Source of the DNA: Clostridiales bacterium
GTDB lineage: Bacteria > Bacillota > Clostridia > Christensenellales > Aristaeellaceae
NCBI GenBank assembly: GCA_004555535.1
Contig: SFHU01000035.1
Coordinates: forward strand, 1 to 25,077
DNA: 25,077 nucleotides
Direction: 5' to 3'
This document shows positions 7,416 through 18,893 of the stretch, one piece after another. The position numbers and the translations under genes were made by a program. The notes under the pieces are model-generated. The model saw only the letters and a list, made by a program, of their open reading frames with translations, searched no databases and was not told the origin of the DNA. How positions within the stretch are numbered: the stretch's first letter is position 1; every line of letters starts with the position of its first letter.

Positions 7416-7444
7416 ATCATATCAAAAAAAGCCGGGAAACGCAA
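7416..7444 (-). promoter_or_regulatory. Promoter of the asnS-tcdA operon, overlapping a terminator
   Basis: TTGCGT (7439-7444), 17-base spacer, TATGAT (7416-7421) on the minus strand. The spacer contains the right arm and T-run of the upstream terminator (7424-7482). Transcription should start near 7409. Confidence 0.7.
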
Positions 7445-7482
7445 GAGGAACCGCGGTTTCCTTCATGCGCTGTCCGGCTTTT
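7424..7482 (-). terminator. Terminator of the gyr/EamA unit
   Basis: AAAAGCCGG (7474-7482 complement) pairs with CCGGCTTTT (7427-7435 complement) and is followed by a run of T; on the minus strand seven T precede GATATGAT. A small inner palindrome GGAAACCGCGGTTCC lies in the loop. It separates the EamA gene from asnS. Confidence 0.75.
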
Positions 7483-7540
7483 CTGCTGTGGTGGATTCGG
7501 CCTGATCCTGTTTTCAAATCCATGCGAGCCTTTTGAAACC

Positions 7541-7645
7541 CCCCGTCAGGTATCGCTTCGCTCCCTGACTGCTTACCGGAATGGCTTCGCCATTAATGAA
7601 TACGTTGGGCTGCCGCCCAAACCCGCCAAGGGACTTCGCCCCTTG
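7541..7645. repeat. Cluster of four small palindromes with CTTCG-type loops
   Basis: Four adjacent hairpins: GTCAGG/CCTGAC (7545-7550, 7564-7569), AATGGC/GCCATT (7580-7585, 7589-7594), TTGGGC/GCCCAA (7605-7610, 7615-7620) and CAAGGG/CCCTTG (7627-7632, 7640-7645). Several have TTCG in the loop. A GCTTCGCGC stretch follows at 7657. The stretch 7483-7693 between the EamA stop and the terminator holds no gene that I can support. It looks like a dispersed REP/BIME-like genomic repeat rather than a single terminator. Confidence 0.6.
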
Positions 7646-7693
7646 ACCCCATGTTCGCTTCGCGCTTATAGACGATTCTATCTGAAATCAATA

Positions 7694-8596
7694 TCAGCCC
7701 TGCTTTGCGGCCGCTTCCTTTTTGGCCGCCTGCATTTCGCCCCAGGTGTACATCGCCAGGCCGACGATGACGGTCAGGCCGCCGATGAGCAGCGGCAGCG
7801 TGACCTGCTCGCCAAAGAGCAGCAGCGCCCAAACTGCCGCGCCGATCGGCTCGCCCAGCAGCGCGAAGGAGACGACGTCCGCACTCACAAAGCCGAGCAG
7901 ATAGGTCATCAACGCATGGCCGCCCAGCGTGCAGACGACGGCGAGCACCACGATGCCGCCCAGCGACGGCAGCGTGACCTGAAAGCCGCCCGTAAACGGC
8001 GAGATAACCAGCAGGCAGAGCGCTGTCACGCAATAGACAAAGGTCATATAGCCGATTGCCGGAAGATTTTTGCGCGCCGCGCGTCCGCAGAGCCAGTGAC
8101 CCGCGATGAAGATGGCGCCCACAAGCGCCAGCGCGTCACCCAGAAGGCTGCCCTGCTCGCCGCCCATCGAGAGCAGACCGATGGCCGCCGCGCCGATAAT
8201 CGCAACAATCGCGCCCGGAATGGCCTCGCGCTTGATCGGCTCATGCAGCAGAATGCCCGAAAGCGCGGCGACGAACAGCGGCTGCGTGCATACGAGCGCC
8301 GTCGCGACAAAGGTCGAGGAAAAGCTCATCGAGGTCATCCAGGCCGTGTAATGCAGCGCCAGCAGCAGTGCCGCCGCACAGGCAAGGCCAAGCTGGCGCC
8401 TGGGTGCGCGCAGCACGGCCACGAGCTCGCCGCTTTTGATTGCGGGAAAGAGCAGCAACAGCGCGGAGAGCAGCATCCTGCCGAACGCGACCATCACCGG
8501 CGACGCGCCGCAGGCCAGCGACCATTTGACCATCGGGCCGGACACGCTGACGCCCACGACAGCCAGAAATACGAGCAGCGTCTTGTTCTTTTTCAT
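7694..8596 (-). CDS. EamA family (DMT superfamily) transporter
   Basis: 300 residues from ATG 8596, which has AGGAG about 9 bases upstream; earlier in-frame starts lack one. The protein is almost wholly hydrophobic with about ten membrane helices in two EamA repeats (roughly residues 5-140 and 155-285). Typical signatures are LHYTAWMTSMSFSS with TQPLFVAALSGILLHEP in the first half and ALLGEPIGAAVWALLLFGE in the second. It is a drug/metabolite-type exporter; substrate unknown. It lies 103 bases after gyrA in the same direction, separated by a hairpin at 8647-8680. The basic, Ala/Lys-rich tail is cytoplasmic. Confidence 0.9.
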   Translation of the reverse strand: MKKNKTLLVFLAVVGVSVSGPMVKWSLACGASPVMVAFGRMLLSALLLLFPAIKSGELVAVLRAPRRQLGLACAAALLLALHYTAWMTSMSFSSTFVATALVCTQPLFVAALSGILLHEPIKREAIPGAIVAIIGAAAIGLLSMGGEQGSLLGDALALVGAIFIAGHWLCGRAARKNLPAIGYMTFVYCVTALCLLVISPFTGGFQVTLPSLGGIVVLAVVCTLGGHALMTYLLGFVSADVVSFALLGEPIGAAVWALLLFGEQVTLPLLIGGLTVIVGLAMYTWGEMQAAKKEAAAKQG

Positions 8597-8646
8597 GGGT
8601 TCTTTCTCCTGTCCATCCATCCGTATTGGCGCGCAATGCGCAAGCA

Positions 8647-8680
8647 AAGGGGCCCTGCAGCAGCAGCGTCAAGGCCCCTT
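8647..8680 (-). terminator. Hairpin between gyrA and the EamA gene (weak terminator)
   Basis: AAGGGGCC/GGCCCCTT, 8 bp with an 18-base loop, starting about 20 bases after the gyrA stop. Only TTTGCTTG follows on the minus strand, so termination is probably partial. Confidence 0.45.
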
Positions 8681-8699
8681 GTATTTAGGAAATGCGGTA

Positions 8700-11270
<2,571 letters not shown>

Positions 11271-11288
11271 GGGTCGTTCCCTCCTTCC

Positions 11289-13277
<1,989 letters not shown>

Positions 13278-13285
13278 ATCATTCC

Positions 13286-13648
13286 TCAGCATTCTTGTCC
13301 CTGATCCTCCCGGCGGAGCGCATCCTCCGGCGCATCCTCCGTCTCCCCGCCGCGCGCCGGAAGCGCCTGCCCCGCAAACGCGCGCTCATGGGCGCGCTGG
13401 GCGAGCGTCGTCGTGGAGATCGGCGAAAGATAGACGCGCGGGTTCTCCGTCGCCCCGCCGGCCCTCCTTGCTCCCGCGCAGATCACGGCGCTCTTGGCCG
13501 TGATGCCCTGGCGGGCGAGCACGCGGTTTTGCCGGCGAATCTCGGCGAGCATCGCGCCGGTCACGGCGCCGCTCGCCTGCGTCAAATCGATGATTGCGAC
13601 GACGTCGTCCGTGCGCACGGCCACGTCGTCGCCCAGATGAAGGATCAT
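13286..13648 (-). CDS. remB: RemB-like DUF370 protein (extracellular matrix regulator family)
   Basis: 120 residues from ATG 13648, with GGAGGG 4-5 bases upstream. It begins MILHLGDDVAVRTDDVVAII and contains YLSPISTTTLAQRA near residue 75-90, the two blocks shared with B. subtilis RemB/YaaB, which also sits immediately before gyrB. The related RemA is a DNA-binding activator of biofilm matrix genes; RemB function is less clear. The B. subtilis protein is about 80 residues, so this one has an extra tail of roughly 30 residues, rich in Glu, Asp and Arg. The start of gyrB is 8 bases beyond its stop. First gene of the unit. Confidence 0.88.
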   Translation of the reverse strand: MILHLGDDVAVRTDDVVAIIDLTQASGAVTGAMLAEIRRQNRVLARQGITAKSAVICAGARRAGGATENPRVYLSPISTTTLAQRAHERAFAGQALPARGGETEDAPEDALRREDQGQEC

Positions 13649-13716
13649 ATTCCCTCCGGCACTCAGGCGGAAACGCCGTTTCCGGCGCCCTCCGCTAAGC
13701 ATTTTCTTACTATAAT

Positions 13717-13745
13717 AGTATACCAAATTTCACGGGTTTTTTCAA
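13717..13745 (-). promoter_or_regulatory. Promoter of remB-gyrB-gyrA
   Basis: TTGAAA (13740-13745), 17-base spacer, TATACT (13717-13722) with TGG just before it (extended -10). The predicted start near 13710 gives a 62-base leader to remB. No other good promoter is visible before gyrB. Confidence 0.8.
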
Positions 13746-13791
13746 ATGTCTGCCGGGGGTTTTTGCATCGTTTTCAGCTTAAAAAGCATAC

Positions 13792-13820
13792 AAAAAAAGA
13801 CGCCCGAATTCGGCGTCTTT
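13792..13820 (-). terminator. Terminator of nrdD-nrdG-sppA
   Basis: A perfect 9-bp stem AAAGACGCC/GGCGTCTTT with a 7-base loop, followed on the minus strand by a run of seven or more T. It begins 8 bases after the sppA stop. Confidence 0.92.
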
Positions 13821-13828
13821 GCGCACGC

Positions 13829-14794
13829 TCAGCGACCCTTGAAGCCGCCTGCGGCGCGCGTGGTGCGCGCGGTGCGCGCGGCATCCGCGCTGCCCGTCTG
13901 CTTCTCCAGATTCACGATCCAGTCCAGCAGGTCGGAGTTGTCAAGCCCGCCGAAGCCGTCCTCCCACTCGGGCGTGACGTCCTGCAGCGGCGCGTCGCCC
14001 CAGCCGAAGGTCTCGTAAAATGTGTCGATCGCCTCGTTATAGTAGCCGACCCCGTCGATCAACCCCATCTCCTTCGCCTGGATTGCGCTCAGGAGCCGCC
14101 CGTCCATGAAGGGCTCCATCTGCGCGCGCGTCAGGCCGCGGGAGGTCTCGATCTCCTGCAGGAAGAGCTCAAAGCTCTCGTCCACGAGCGCCTGAAGAAT
14201 GGCGCGCTGCTCCTGCGTCAGCTCGGGATAGCCGTTCACCTTGTTTTCGCCGGAGGCGACATAGATCTGCTCGACGCCAAGCTTCTCCAGCAGCCCCGCG
14301 TCGCTCGAGGATTCCATGTACACGCCGACATTGCCCGTCAGCGTCATCCGGGAGGCGAGGATCAGATCCGCGCCCATCGCGGCGAAGACGCCTGCGGAGC
14401 AGCATTCCTGCTCCATATAGGCCGCCACAGGCCTGCCCGTCAGCTCCTTGTAGGTCTTCAGCTCGTGCAGCAGCTCGTCGGCCTCATAGAGCCCGCCGCC
14501 GGGCGTGTTGAGCAGCAGGATCAGCCCGGCGTTCTCCTGGTCGTCGATCAGCGCGTCGATGGCGTCCAGGGTGCCCGCATGGTCGTAATACGCATCATAC
14601 GCGGAGAGCTCCCCGTCGATTGTGAGCATCGCGACATAGCGCTTCTCCCTCCGGGTGCTTCCGCTCTCCCTTTCGCCAAGCGCGTTTTTGAGCCAGCTCC
14701 CCGGCTCGCCTCCCGTTTCGCTCTCCGCCGCCGCGACCATCGCGCCCGCCAGCAGCATGAGCAGCGCCGCCAGCACGCCGCACAGTCTTCTCAT
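13829..14794 (-). CDS. sppA: SppA-type signal peptide peptidase (S49)
   Basis: 321 residues from ATG 14794; a TTG two codons earlier (14800) is better spaced from AAAGGA and is an alternative. Residues 1-23 are a signal peptide or membrane anchor (basic start, LAALLMLLAGAMVAAA core). The S49 ClpP-fold domain follows: LNTPGGG (about 95-101), the Ser nucleophile Ser133 in CCSAGVFAA, and the Lys general base Lys185 in ASGENKVNGYP. The Ser-Lys spacing of 52 equals that of B. subtilis SppA, whose role is degrading leftover signal peptides in the membrane. The C-terminal 20 residues are basic and low-complexity (AARTARTTRAAGG). It lies 34 bases after nrdG and shares its transcript. Confidence 0.92.
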   Translation of the reverse strand: MRRLCGVLAALLMLLAGAMVAAAESETGGEPGSWLKNALGERESGSTRREKRYVAMLTIDGELSAYDAYYDHAGTLDAIDALIDDQENAGLILLLNTPGGGLYEADELLHELKTYKELTGRPVAAYMEQECCSAGVFAAMGADLILASRMTLTGNVGVYMESSSDAGLLEKLGVEQIYVASGENKVNGYPELTQEQRAILQALVDESFELFLQEIETSRGLTRAQMEPFMDGRLLSAIQAKEMGLIDGVGYYNEAIDTFYETFGWGDAPLQDVTPEWEDGFGGLDNSDLLDWIVNLEKQTGSADAARTARTTRAAGGFKGR

Positions 14795-14828
14795 CCGCAA
14801 TCCGTCCTTTCCTCGTCCGCCCGCCGCG

Positions 14829-15335
14829 TCACCATGCTTCGGGCTCGTACAGGCGGAGCGTTCCCTCCGCCAGCGTCCGCGGCATGTCGATCAGCCGCTG
14901 ATTCCTGCTGCCGCGATAGAGCAGCTCCAGCGAGCGCTCCCGTGCCAGATACGGCCCGTCCACGAGCACGTCGACCTGCTCAAGCAGACGCAGCCTGTCC
15001 GCCCGGCCCTCCGCCTGCAGGGCCTCAAGCGTGAAGCCTGTGTAGCACCAGACGCTCATGCCCCGCTGCCGGGCTGCGTGGGCGATCTGTGCCATCGGCT
15101 CCGGCTGCATCATCGGCTCGCCGCCCGTGAGCGTCACGCCGCGCACGAGCGGATTGGCGTCCAGCATCGCGATGACCTCGCCGGTGTCGCGCAGCGCGCC
15201 GCCCTGCGGATCGTGCGTCTGCGGATTGTGGCATTCCGGGCAGTTGTGCGGACAGCCCTGCGCGAAGACAGCGAGCCGGTAGCCCGGCCCATCCACGATC
15301 GATTCCGGCACGATGCCGGCCAGTCGAACCTCCAT
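14829..15335 (-). CDS. nrdG: Anaerobic ribonucleoside-triphosphate reductase activating protein
   Basis: 168 residues from ATG 15335, two bases after the nrdD stop; the family start MEVRLAGIVPESIVDGPG fits. It is a radical SAM enzyme that cleaves S-adenosylmethionine and installs the glycyl radical on NrdD. The 4Fe-4S cluster motif CPHNCPEC (Cys28, Cys32, Cys35) is CX3CX2C, and TGGEPM at 70-75 is the SAM-binding motif. Length is normal (150-200). A longer in-frame reading back to 15470 lies inside nrdD and is not used. Confidence 0.96.
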   Translation of the reverse strand: MEVRLAGIVPESIVDGPGYRLAVFAQGCPHNCPECHNPQTHDPQGGALRDTGEVIAMLDANPLVRGVTLTGGEPMMQPEPMAQIAHAARQRGMSVWCYTGFTLEALQAEGRADRLRLLEQVDVLVDGPYLARERSLELLYRGSRNQRLIDMPRTLAEGTLRLYEPEAW

Positions 15336-15337
15336 CG

Positions 15338-17653
15338 TCACACCCCGTGCTTCACGCGGTCGCGCTCCTCGGCGCGCTTGCCGTCGCCCCAGCGGTCCAT
15401 CGTCCCGACGAGATAGCCCGTGATGCGGCGGATGCGCTCGAAGTGCACCTCTTCCTCCTGCCTGCCGCACTGCGGGCAGCAGTCCCCGATGATGCCGTTG
15501 TAGCCGCAGACGGGGTCGCGGTCGACCGGATGGTTGATCGAGCCATAGCCGATGCCCGCATCGTGCATCGCGCGCACGACGGCCTCGAAGGCCTCCAGGT
15601 TCTTCGTCGGATCGCCGTCCATCTCGATGTAGGAGATGTGGCCGGCGTTGGTCAGCGCGTGATACGGCCCCTCGATGCGGATCTTGTCAAACGCGCTGAT
15701 CGGGAAATAGACCGGCACGTGGAAGCTGTTGGTATAGTATTCCCTGTCGGTCACGCCGGGAATCACGCCGTAGCGCTCGCGGTCGAGCTTCACGAACCGG
15801 CCGGAGAGGCCCTCCGCCGGGGTGGCCAGCAGCGTGTAGTTCATCCTCCGCCTCTCGGAGAGCGCGTCGAGCTGCGCGCGCATCCGGCCGATGATCTCAA
15901 GGCCCAGCTTCTGTGCAGCCTCGCTCTGCCCGTGATGATCGCCGGTGAGCGCAACGAGCGTCTCCGCCAGGCCGATAAAGCCGACGGAGAGCGTGCCGTG
16001 GCGCAGCACCTCGCGCACCTCGTCGTCCCAAGAAAGCTTCTCGCTGTCCAGCCAGACGCCCTCGCCCATCAGGAAGGGATAGTTGCGCACCTTTTTGCTC
16101 GCCTGAATCTCAAAGCGCGCATCGAGCTGGTCGATCACCAGCTGCATCCGCTGGTCGAGCATCGCGTAGAACGCATCCAGGTCGCCGCGGGCCTCGATCG
16201 CGATGCGCGGCAGGTTGATTGAGGTGAAGGAGAGGTTGCCCCGGCGGTTGCAGACCTCGCGCGTCGGGTCGTAGACGTTGCCGATGACGCGCGTGCGACA
16301 GCCCATGTAGGCGATCTCTGTCTCATGATGGCCGGGCTTGTAGTATTGCAGGTTGAACGGCGCGTCGACGAACGAGAAATTCGGGAAGAGCCGCTTCGCG
16401 CTCACCCGCATCGCCAGGCGGAAGAGGTCGTAATTCGGGTCGCCGGGGTTGTAGCTCACGCCCTCCTTGACCCTAAAGATCTGGATCGGGAAGATCGGCG
16501 TCTCGCCGCGGCCCAGGCCCTTCTCCGTCTCCAGCAGCAGGCTGCGCACGACCATGCGCCCCTCCGGCGAGGTGTCCATGCCGTAGTTGATGGAGGAAAA
16601 CGGCGTCTGCGCGCCCGCGCGGGAATGCATCGTGTTGAGATTGTGGATGAAGGCCTGCATGGCCTGGTTCGTGCGCCGCTCCGTCTCGCGGTAGCCGCGC
16701 TCCTGCGCATAGCGCAGAATCCGCTCGCAGTCCGCCTCGCCGGCCATCGCAAGCAGGCGGCTGCGCAGCGCCTGCTCAAAGGCCGCGTTCATCCGCAGCG
16801 TCGGCACGACGCCCTCCTGTGCGCGGATCTGGCGGACGAGGGCCTTCGCCTCGTCGTCGCCCGCATTGTGGCCGAGCACGAGTTCCAGCCCCGCGCCCAG
16901 CGCGCGGCGGTATTCCTTCACATAGGTCTTGGCGACGCCGGGCGCCATGTCGTAGTCAAAGCTGGCAATCGCCTGGCCGCCGTGCTGGTCGTTCTGGTTG
17001 GACTGTATGGCGATGCAGGCCAGTGCGGAATAGCTACCGATGTCCTGCGGCTCGCTGAGCACGCCGTGGCCCGTCGAAAAGCCGCCCTTGAACAGCGCCG
17101 TCAGATCGATCTGCGTGCAGGTGGTCGTCAGCGTCAGGAAGTCGAGGTCGTGGATGTGGATGTCGCCCTCGCGGTGGGCGCGCGCGTGCTCCGGCCTCAG
17201 GACATACATGTCGTAGAACTGCTTGGCGCTTTCCGAGCCGTACTTGAGCATCGTGCCCATCGCGGTATCTCCGTCGATGTTCGCGTTCTCGCGCTTGACG
17301 TCGGAATCCGCCGCGTCCTTGAAGGTGATGTCCTGCAGGATGTGCATGAGGCGGGTCTGCGCCTCCCGGGCGCGGCTGCGCTCGGCGCGGTAGAGGATGT
17401 AGGCCTTCGCCGTGCGGGCGTAGCCCTCCTCGATGAGCACCTGCTCCACCCTGTCCTGCACGCCCTCCACTGTCGGCATGTCGATGCTCTCGTCGCGGTC
17501 GATGCCCCGCGTCACGAGCGCGGCCAGCCGCTTCGCCTCCGCCTCGCCCTTGGCGCTGTCCACGGCGGCAAAGGCGCGCAGAATCGCTGCGGCAATCTTG
17601 CTCTCGTCATACGCGGCGATGCGGCCATCGCGCTTTCTAATGGTCTCCGGCAT
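15338..17653 (-). CDS. nrdD: Anaerobic (class III) ribonucleoside-triphosphate reductase
   Basis: 771 residues; ATG 17653 has GGAGGGAG about 7 bases upstream. It reduces ribonucleoside triphosphates to deoxy forms without oxygen. The N-terminal ATP-cone (about residues 3-95) is the allosteric activity domain. The ten-stranded barrel has TTTCTQIDL (177-184, Cys179) and thiyl-radical Cys452 in YMGCRTRV. A cysteine cluster (716, 725, 726, 729) forms the C-terminal zinc site. Glycyl radical Gly746 lies in RRITGYLVG, and the RVKHGV tail is complete. No aerobic reductase is seen nearby, which fits an anaerobic organism. The gap upstream is largely filled by a terminator-like hairpin, so no separate promoter is visible. 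Confidence 0.98.
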   Translation of the reverse strand: MPETIRKRDGRIAAYDESKIAAAILRAFAAVDSAKGEAEAKRLAALVTRGIDRDESIDMPTVEGVQDRVEQVLIEEGYARTAKAYILYRAERSRAREAQTRLMHILQDITFKDAADSDVKRENANIDGDTAMGTMLKYGSESAKQFYDMYVLRPEHARAHREGDIHIHDLDFLTLTTTCTQIDLTALFKGGFSTGHGVLSEPQDIGSYSALACIAIQSNQNDQHGGQAIASFDYDMAPGVAKTYVKEYRRALGAGLELVLGHNAGDDEAKALVRQIRAQEGVVPTLRMNAAFEQALRSRLLAMAGEADCERILRYAQERGYRETERRTNQAMQAFIHNLNTMHSRAGAQTPFSSINYGMDTSPEGRMVVRSLLLETEKGLGRGETPIFPIQIFRVKEGVSYNPGDPNYDLFRLAMRVSAKRLFPNFSFVDAPFNLQYYKPGHHETEIAYMGCRTRVIGNVYDPTREVCNRRGNLSFTSINLPRIAIEARGDLDAFYAMLDQRMQLVIDQLDARFEIQASKKVRNYPFLMGEGVWLDSEKLSWDDEVREVLRHGTLSVGFIGLAETLVALTGDHHGQSEAAQKLGLEIIGRMRAQLDALSERRRMNYTLLATPAEGLSGRFVKLDRERYGVIPGVTDREYYTNSFHVPVYFPISAFDKIRIEGPYHALTNAGHISYIEMDGDPTKNLEAFEAVVRAMHDAGIGYGSINHPVDRDPVCGYNGIIGDCCPQCGRQEEEVHFERIRRITGYLVGTMDRWGDGKRAEERDRVKHGV

Positions 17654-17678
17654 GGTTTCTCCCTCCAGGCTGTCGCTG

Positions 17679-17707
17679 AAAAAGGGGCGGCACTACCGCG
17701 CCGTCCC
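17679..17707 (-). terminator. Hairpin with T-run just before nrdD
   Basis: GGG-(A bulge)-CGGC pairs with GCCG-CCC and is followed by CTTTTTC on the minus strand, 25 bases before the nrdD start. It either ends the upstream gene or attenuates read-through into nrdD. Confidence 0.65.
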
Positions 17708-17755
17708 GTCTGGTGACCGGCAAGCCTGCCCGCAAGGACAGGCGGAGCAGGCCGG

Positions 17756-18469
17756 TTATTTGAAAATCTGCGTCGAAGACTGCTCGCTCGCCTTCTTCGC
17801 CGCGCGCATCTCGTCATAGCCCTCGGGCTTTCCCGTGCAGAGCTCCTCAAGGAGAATGTCGGCCATCACGGCGGCGGTGTCGTTGTTGCCGCTGTACGCC
17901 ATGATGCACAGGATGCTGTCCGCGGGGTCGCAGCTGTACTCCAGCAGGCCATAGAGTGTGTCGCCGGGGATGCCGTAAAGCCCCTCCTCGCCCGCCTCGC
18001 TCCTGGCGCGCCCGGCGGAAAGATCGATGTCCCCCGTGTCGATTACGCCGCTGTCGATGTACGGCGTCAGCTCCAGGAACGCGCTGTCGGCCCCGTCCTG
18101 AATCAGCTTTTTGAATTCGCTGCGCGGAAGCAGGCAGACGTCGCCCTGCTGCGCGGCGACATAGGTCGAAAACTGCATCTGCGCATAGATGTCGTCTGAG
18201 GAGAGGTTGATGTTCATCACCGTCAGCTCCTCCTGTTCCGGGCAGCGCTCCTGCAGCAGCGGCCAGAAGACCTCCTGAATGGCGACCGCGTCCGCATAGC
18301 TGCTGCAGAGGTAGAGCTCGATCTTCTTCTCCTCGGGTGGACTGTACGCCGTCGTGGTGAAGAGGAGATCGACGCCAAAGCAGCCCAGGACAAGCAGCAG
18401 CAGGTACTTCCACCAGCTGTATGTGAAATGGTTCTTCAGCTGCGCGATTGAAATGCGATGGTTTGCCAT
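17756..18469 (-). CDS. Membrane-anchored extracytoplasmic protein of unknown function, binding-protein-like
   Basis: 237 residues from ATG 18469, with GGAGG 7 bases upstream; earlier in-frame starts have none. Residues 1-20 are cytoplasmic and basic, 21-40 form one hydrophobic helix (YLLLLVLGCFGVDLLFTT), and the rest is outside and acidic. Alternating segments such as KKIELYLCSSYAD, AAQQGDVCLLPRSEF and LYGIPGDTLYGLL resemble small periplasmic-binding (type 2) folds that Clostridia place beside sugar transport genes. No lipobox is present, so it is anchored by its helix. I do not recognise a named family. It has its own promoter at 18720-18748 and a 244-base leader; nrdD follows. Confidence 0.75.
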   Translation of the reverse strand: MANHRISIAQLKNHFTYSWWKYLLLLVLGCFGVDLLFTTTAYSPPEEKKIELYLCSSYADAVAIQEVFWPLLQERCPEQEELTVMNINLSSDDIYAQMQFSTYVAAQQGDVCLLPRSEFKKLIQDGADSAFLELTPYIDSGVIDTGDIDLSAGRARSEAGEEGLYGIPGDTLYGLLEYSCDPADSILCIMAYSGNNDTAAVMADILLEELCTGKPEGYDEMRAAKKASEQSSTQIFK

Positions 18470-18713
18470 GAACGTGCCTCCGGATCCTTTCTGCGTCATG
18501 TGCCGTCCGGAGCCCTCCGTTCCGGTGCGGGAACGCCCAAAATGAGTCCACATCTGTCCTTGCTCCGTAAGTCCTTCCGCAAAGCTCCGGCCTCGGTCGC
18601 AAGGCGACAGGATTTACAGCATTCCGCCAACAATGCAACCGGCATCATGCCGGTTCGGACGGCGCCTTTGCGCATGATCACAAGGCAAGGGCCCCAAACC
18701 GCCCCAGTTCTCC
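18470..18713 (-). promoter_or_regulatory. Long structured 5' leader
   Basis: The region between the predicted transcription start and the ATG at 18469 has no supported gene. It holds three back-to-back hairpins: 18567-18574 with 18610-18617 enclosing GTCGC-AAG-GCGAC (18596-18608); GCATT/AATGC (18619-18636); and AACCGGCA-TCA-TGCCGGTT (18637-18655). A further GCGC-GCGC hairpin lies near 18662-18673. In the first stem one pair is G-U on the plus strand but A-C on the minus strand. It matches no riboswitch I know. Confidence 0.5.
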
Positions 18714-18719
18714 GCATTT

Positions 18720-18748
18720 ATTGTAGCATCAACAGCCCTGTGCGTCAA
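18720..18748 (-). promoter_or_regulatory. Promoter of the 237-residue protein gene (and possibly nrdDG-sppA)
   Basis: TTGACG (18743-18748), 17-base spacer, TACAAT (18720-18725) on the minus strand: 5 of 6 matches in each box. Predicted start near 18713. Confidence 0.8.
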
Positions 18749-18805
18749 GCCGCTCCTGTCTGACCGGCGGCCCAAACGCCGCGGCTTCCCTTCCCCTTTG
18801 CGCCG

Positions 18806-18847
18806 CAAAAGGCGGTCCCACTCCGTCAAAGCCGGAGTGGGACCGCC
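18806..18847 (-). terminator. Terminator of the giant repetitive protein gene
   Basis: A perfect 15-bp stem (18811-18825 with 18833-18847) with a 7-base loop, followed by TTTT on the minus strand and preceded by a smaller palindrome near 18866-18880. It lies about 45 bases after the stop codon. TTTTT also follows on the plus strand (18853-18857), so it may work in both directions. Confidence 0.88.
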
Positions 18848-18893
18848 AGTCGTTTTTGGGGGACAGCGCCTGCAGCGCTGCCGTTTTTTCCTG

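Noticed and set aside
7389..7690. T-box riboswitch before asnS
   Set aside because: The conserved T-box core is absent; the only CCGCGG-containing palindrome is part of a terminator, and a promoter lies close to asnS.
13649..13828. Replication origin next to the gyrase operon
   Set aside because: No cluster of DnaA boxes was seen by eye and dnaA/dnaN are not in the window; the space is explained by a promoter and a terminator.
18637..18655. AACCGGCA/TGCCGGTT hairpin as an intrinsic terminator
   Set aside because: No T-run follows on either strand; it is better seen as part of the structured leader.
18567..18655. c-di-GMP-I riboswitch, because GCAAAGC followed by CCGGCCT occurs on the plus strand
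   Set aside because: The first half of that riboswitch (GGCAAACC and GNRA hairpin) is absent and no plus-strand gene lies downstream.
18496..18717. A 73-codon minus-strand open frame in the leader
   Set aside because: It begins upstream of or at the predicted transcription start, has no ribosome site and overlaps the hairpins.
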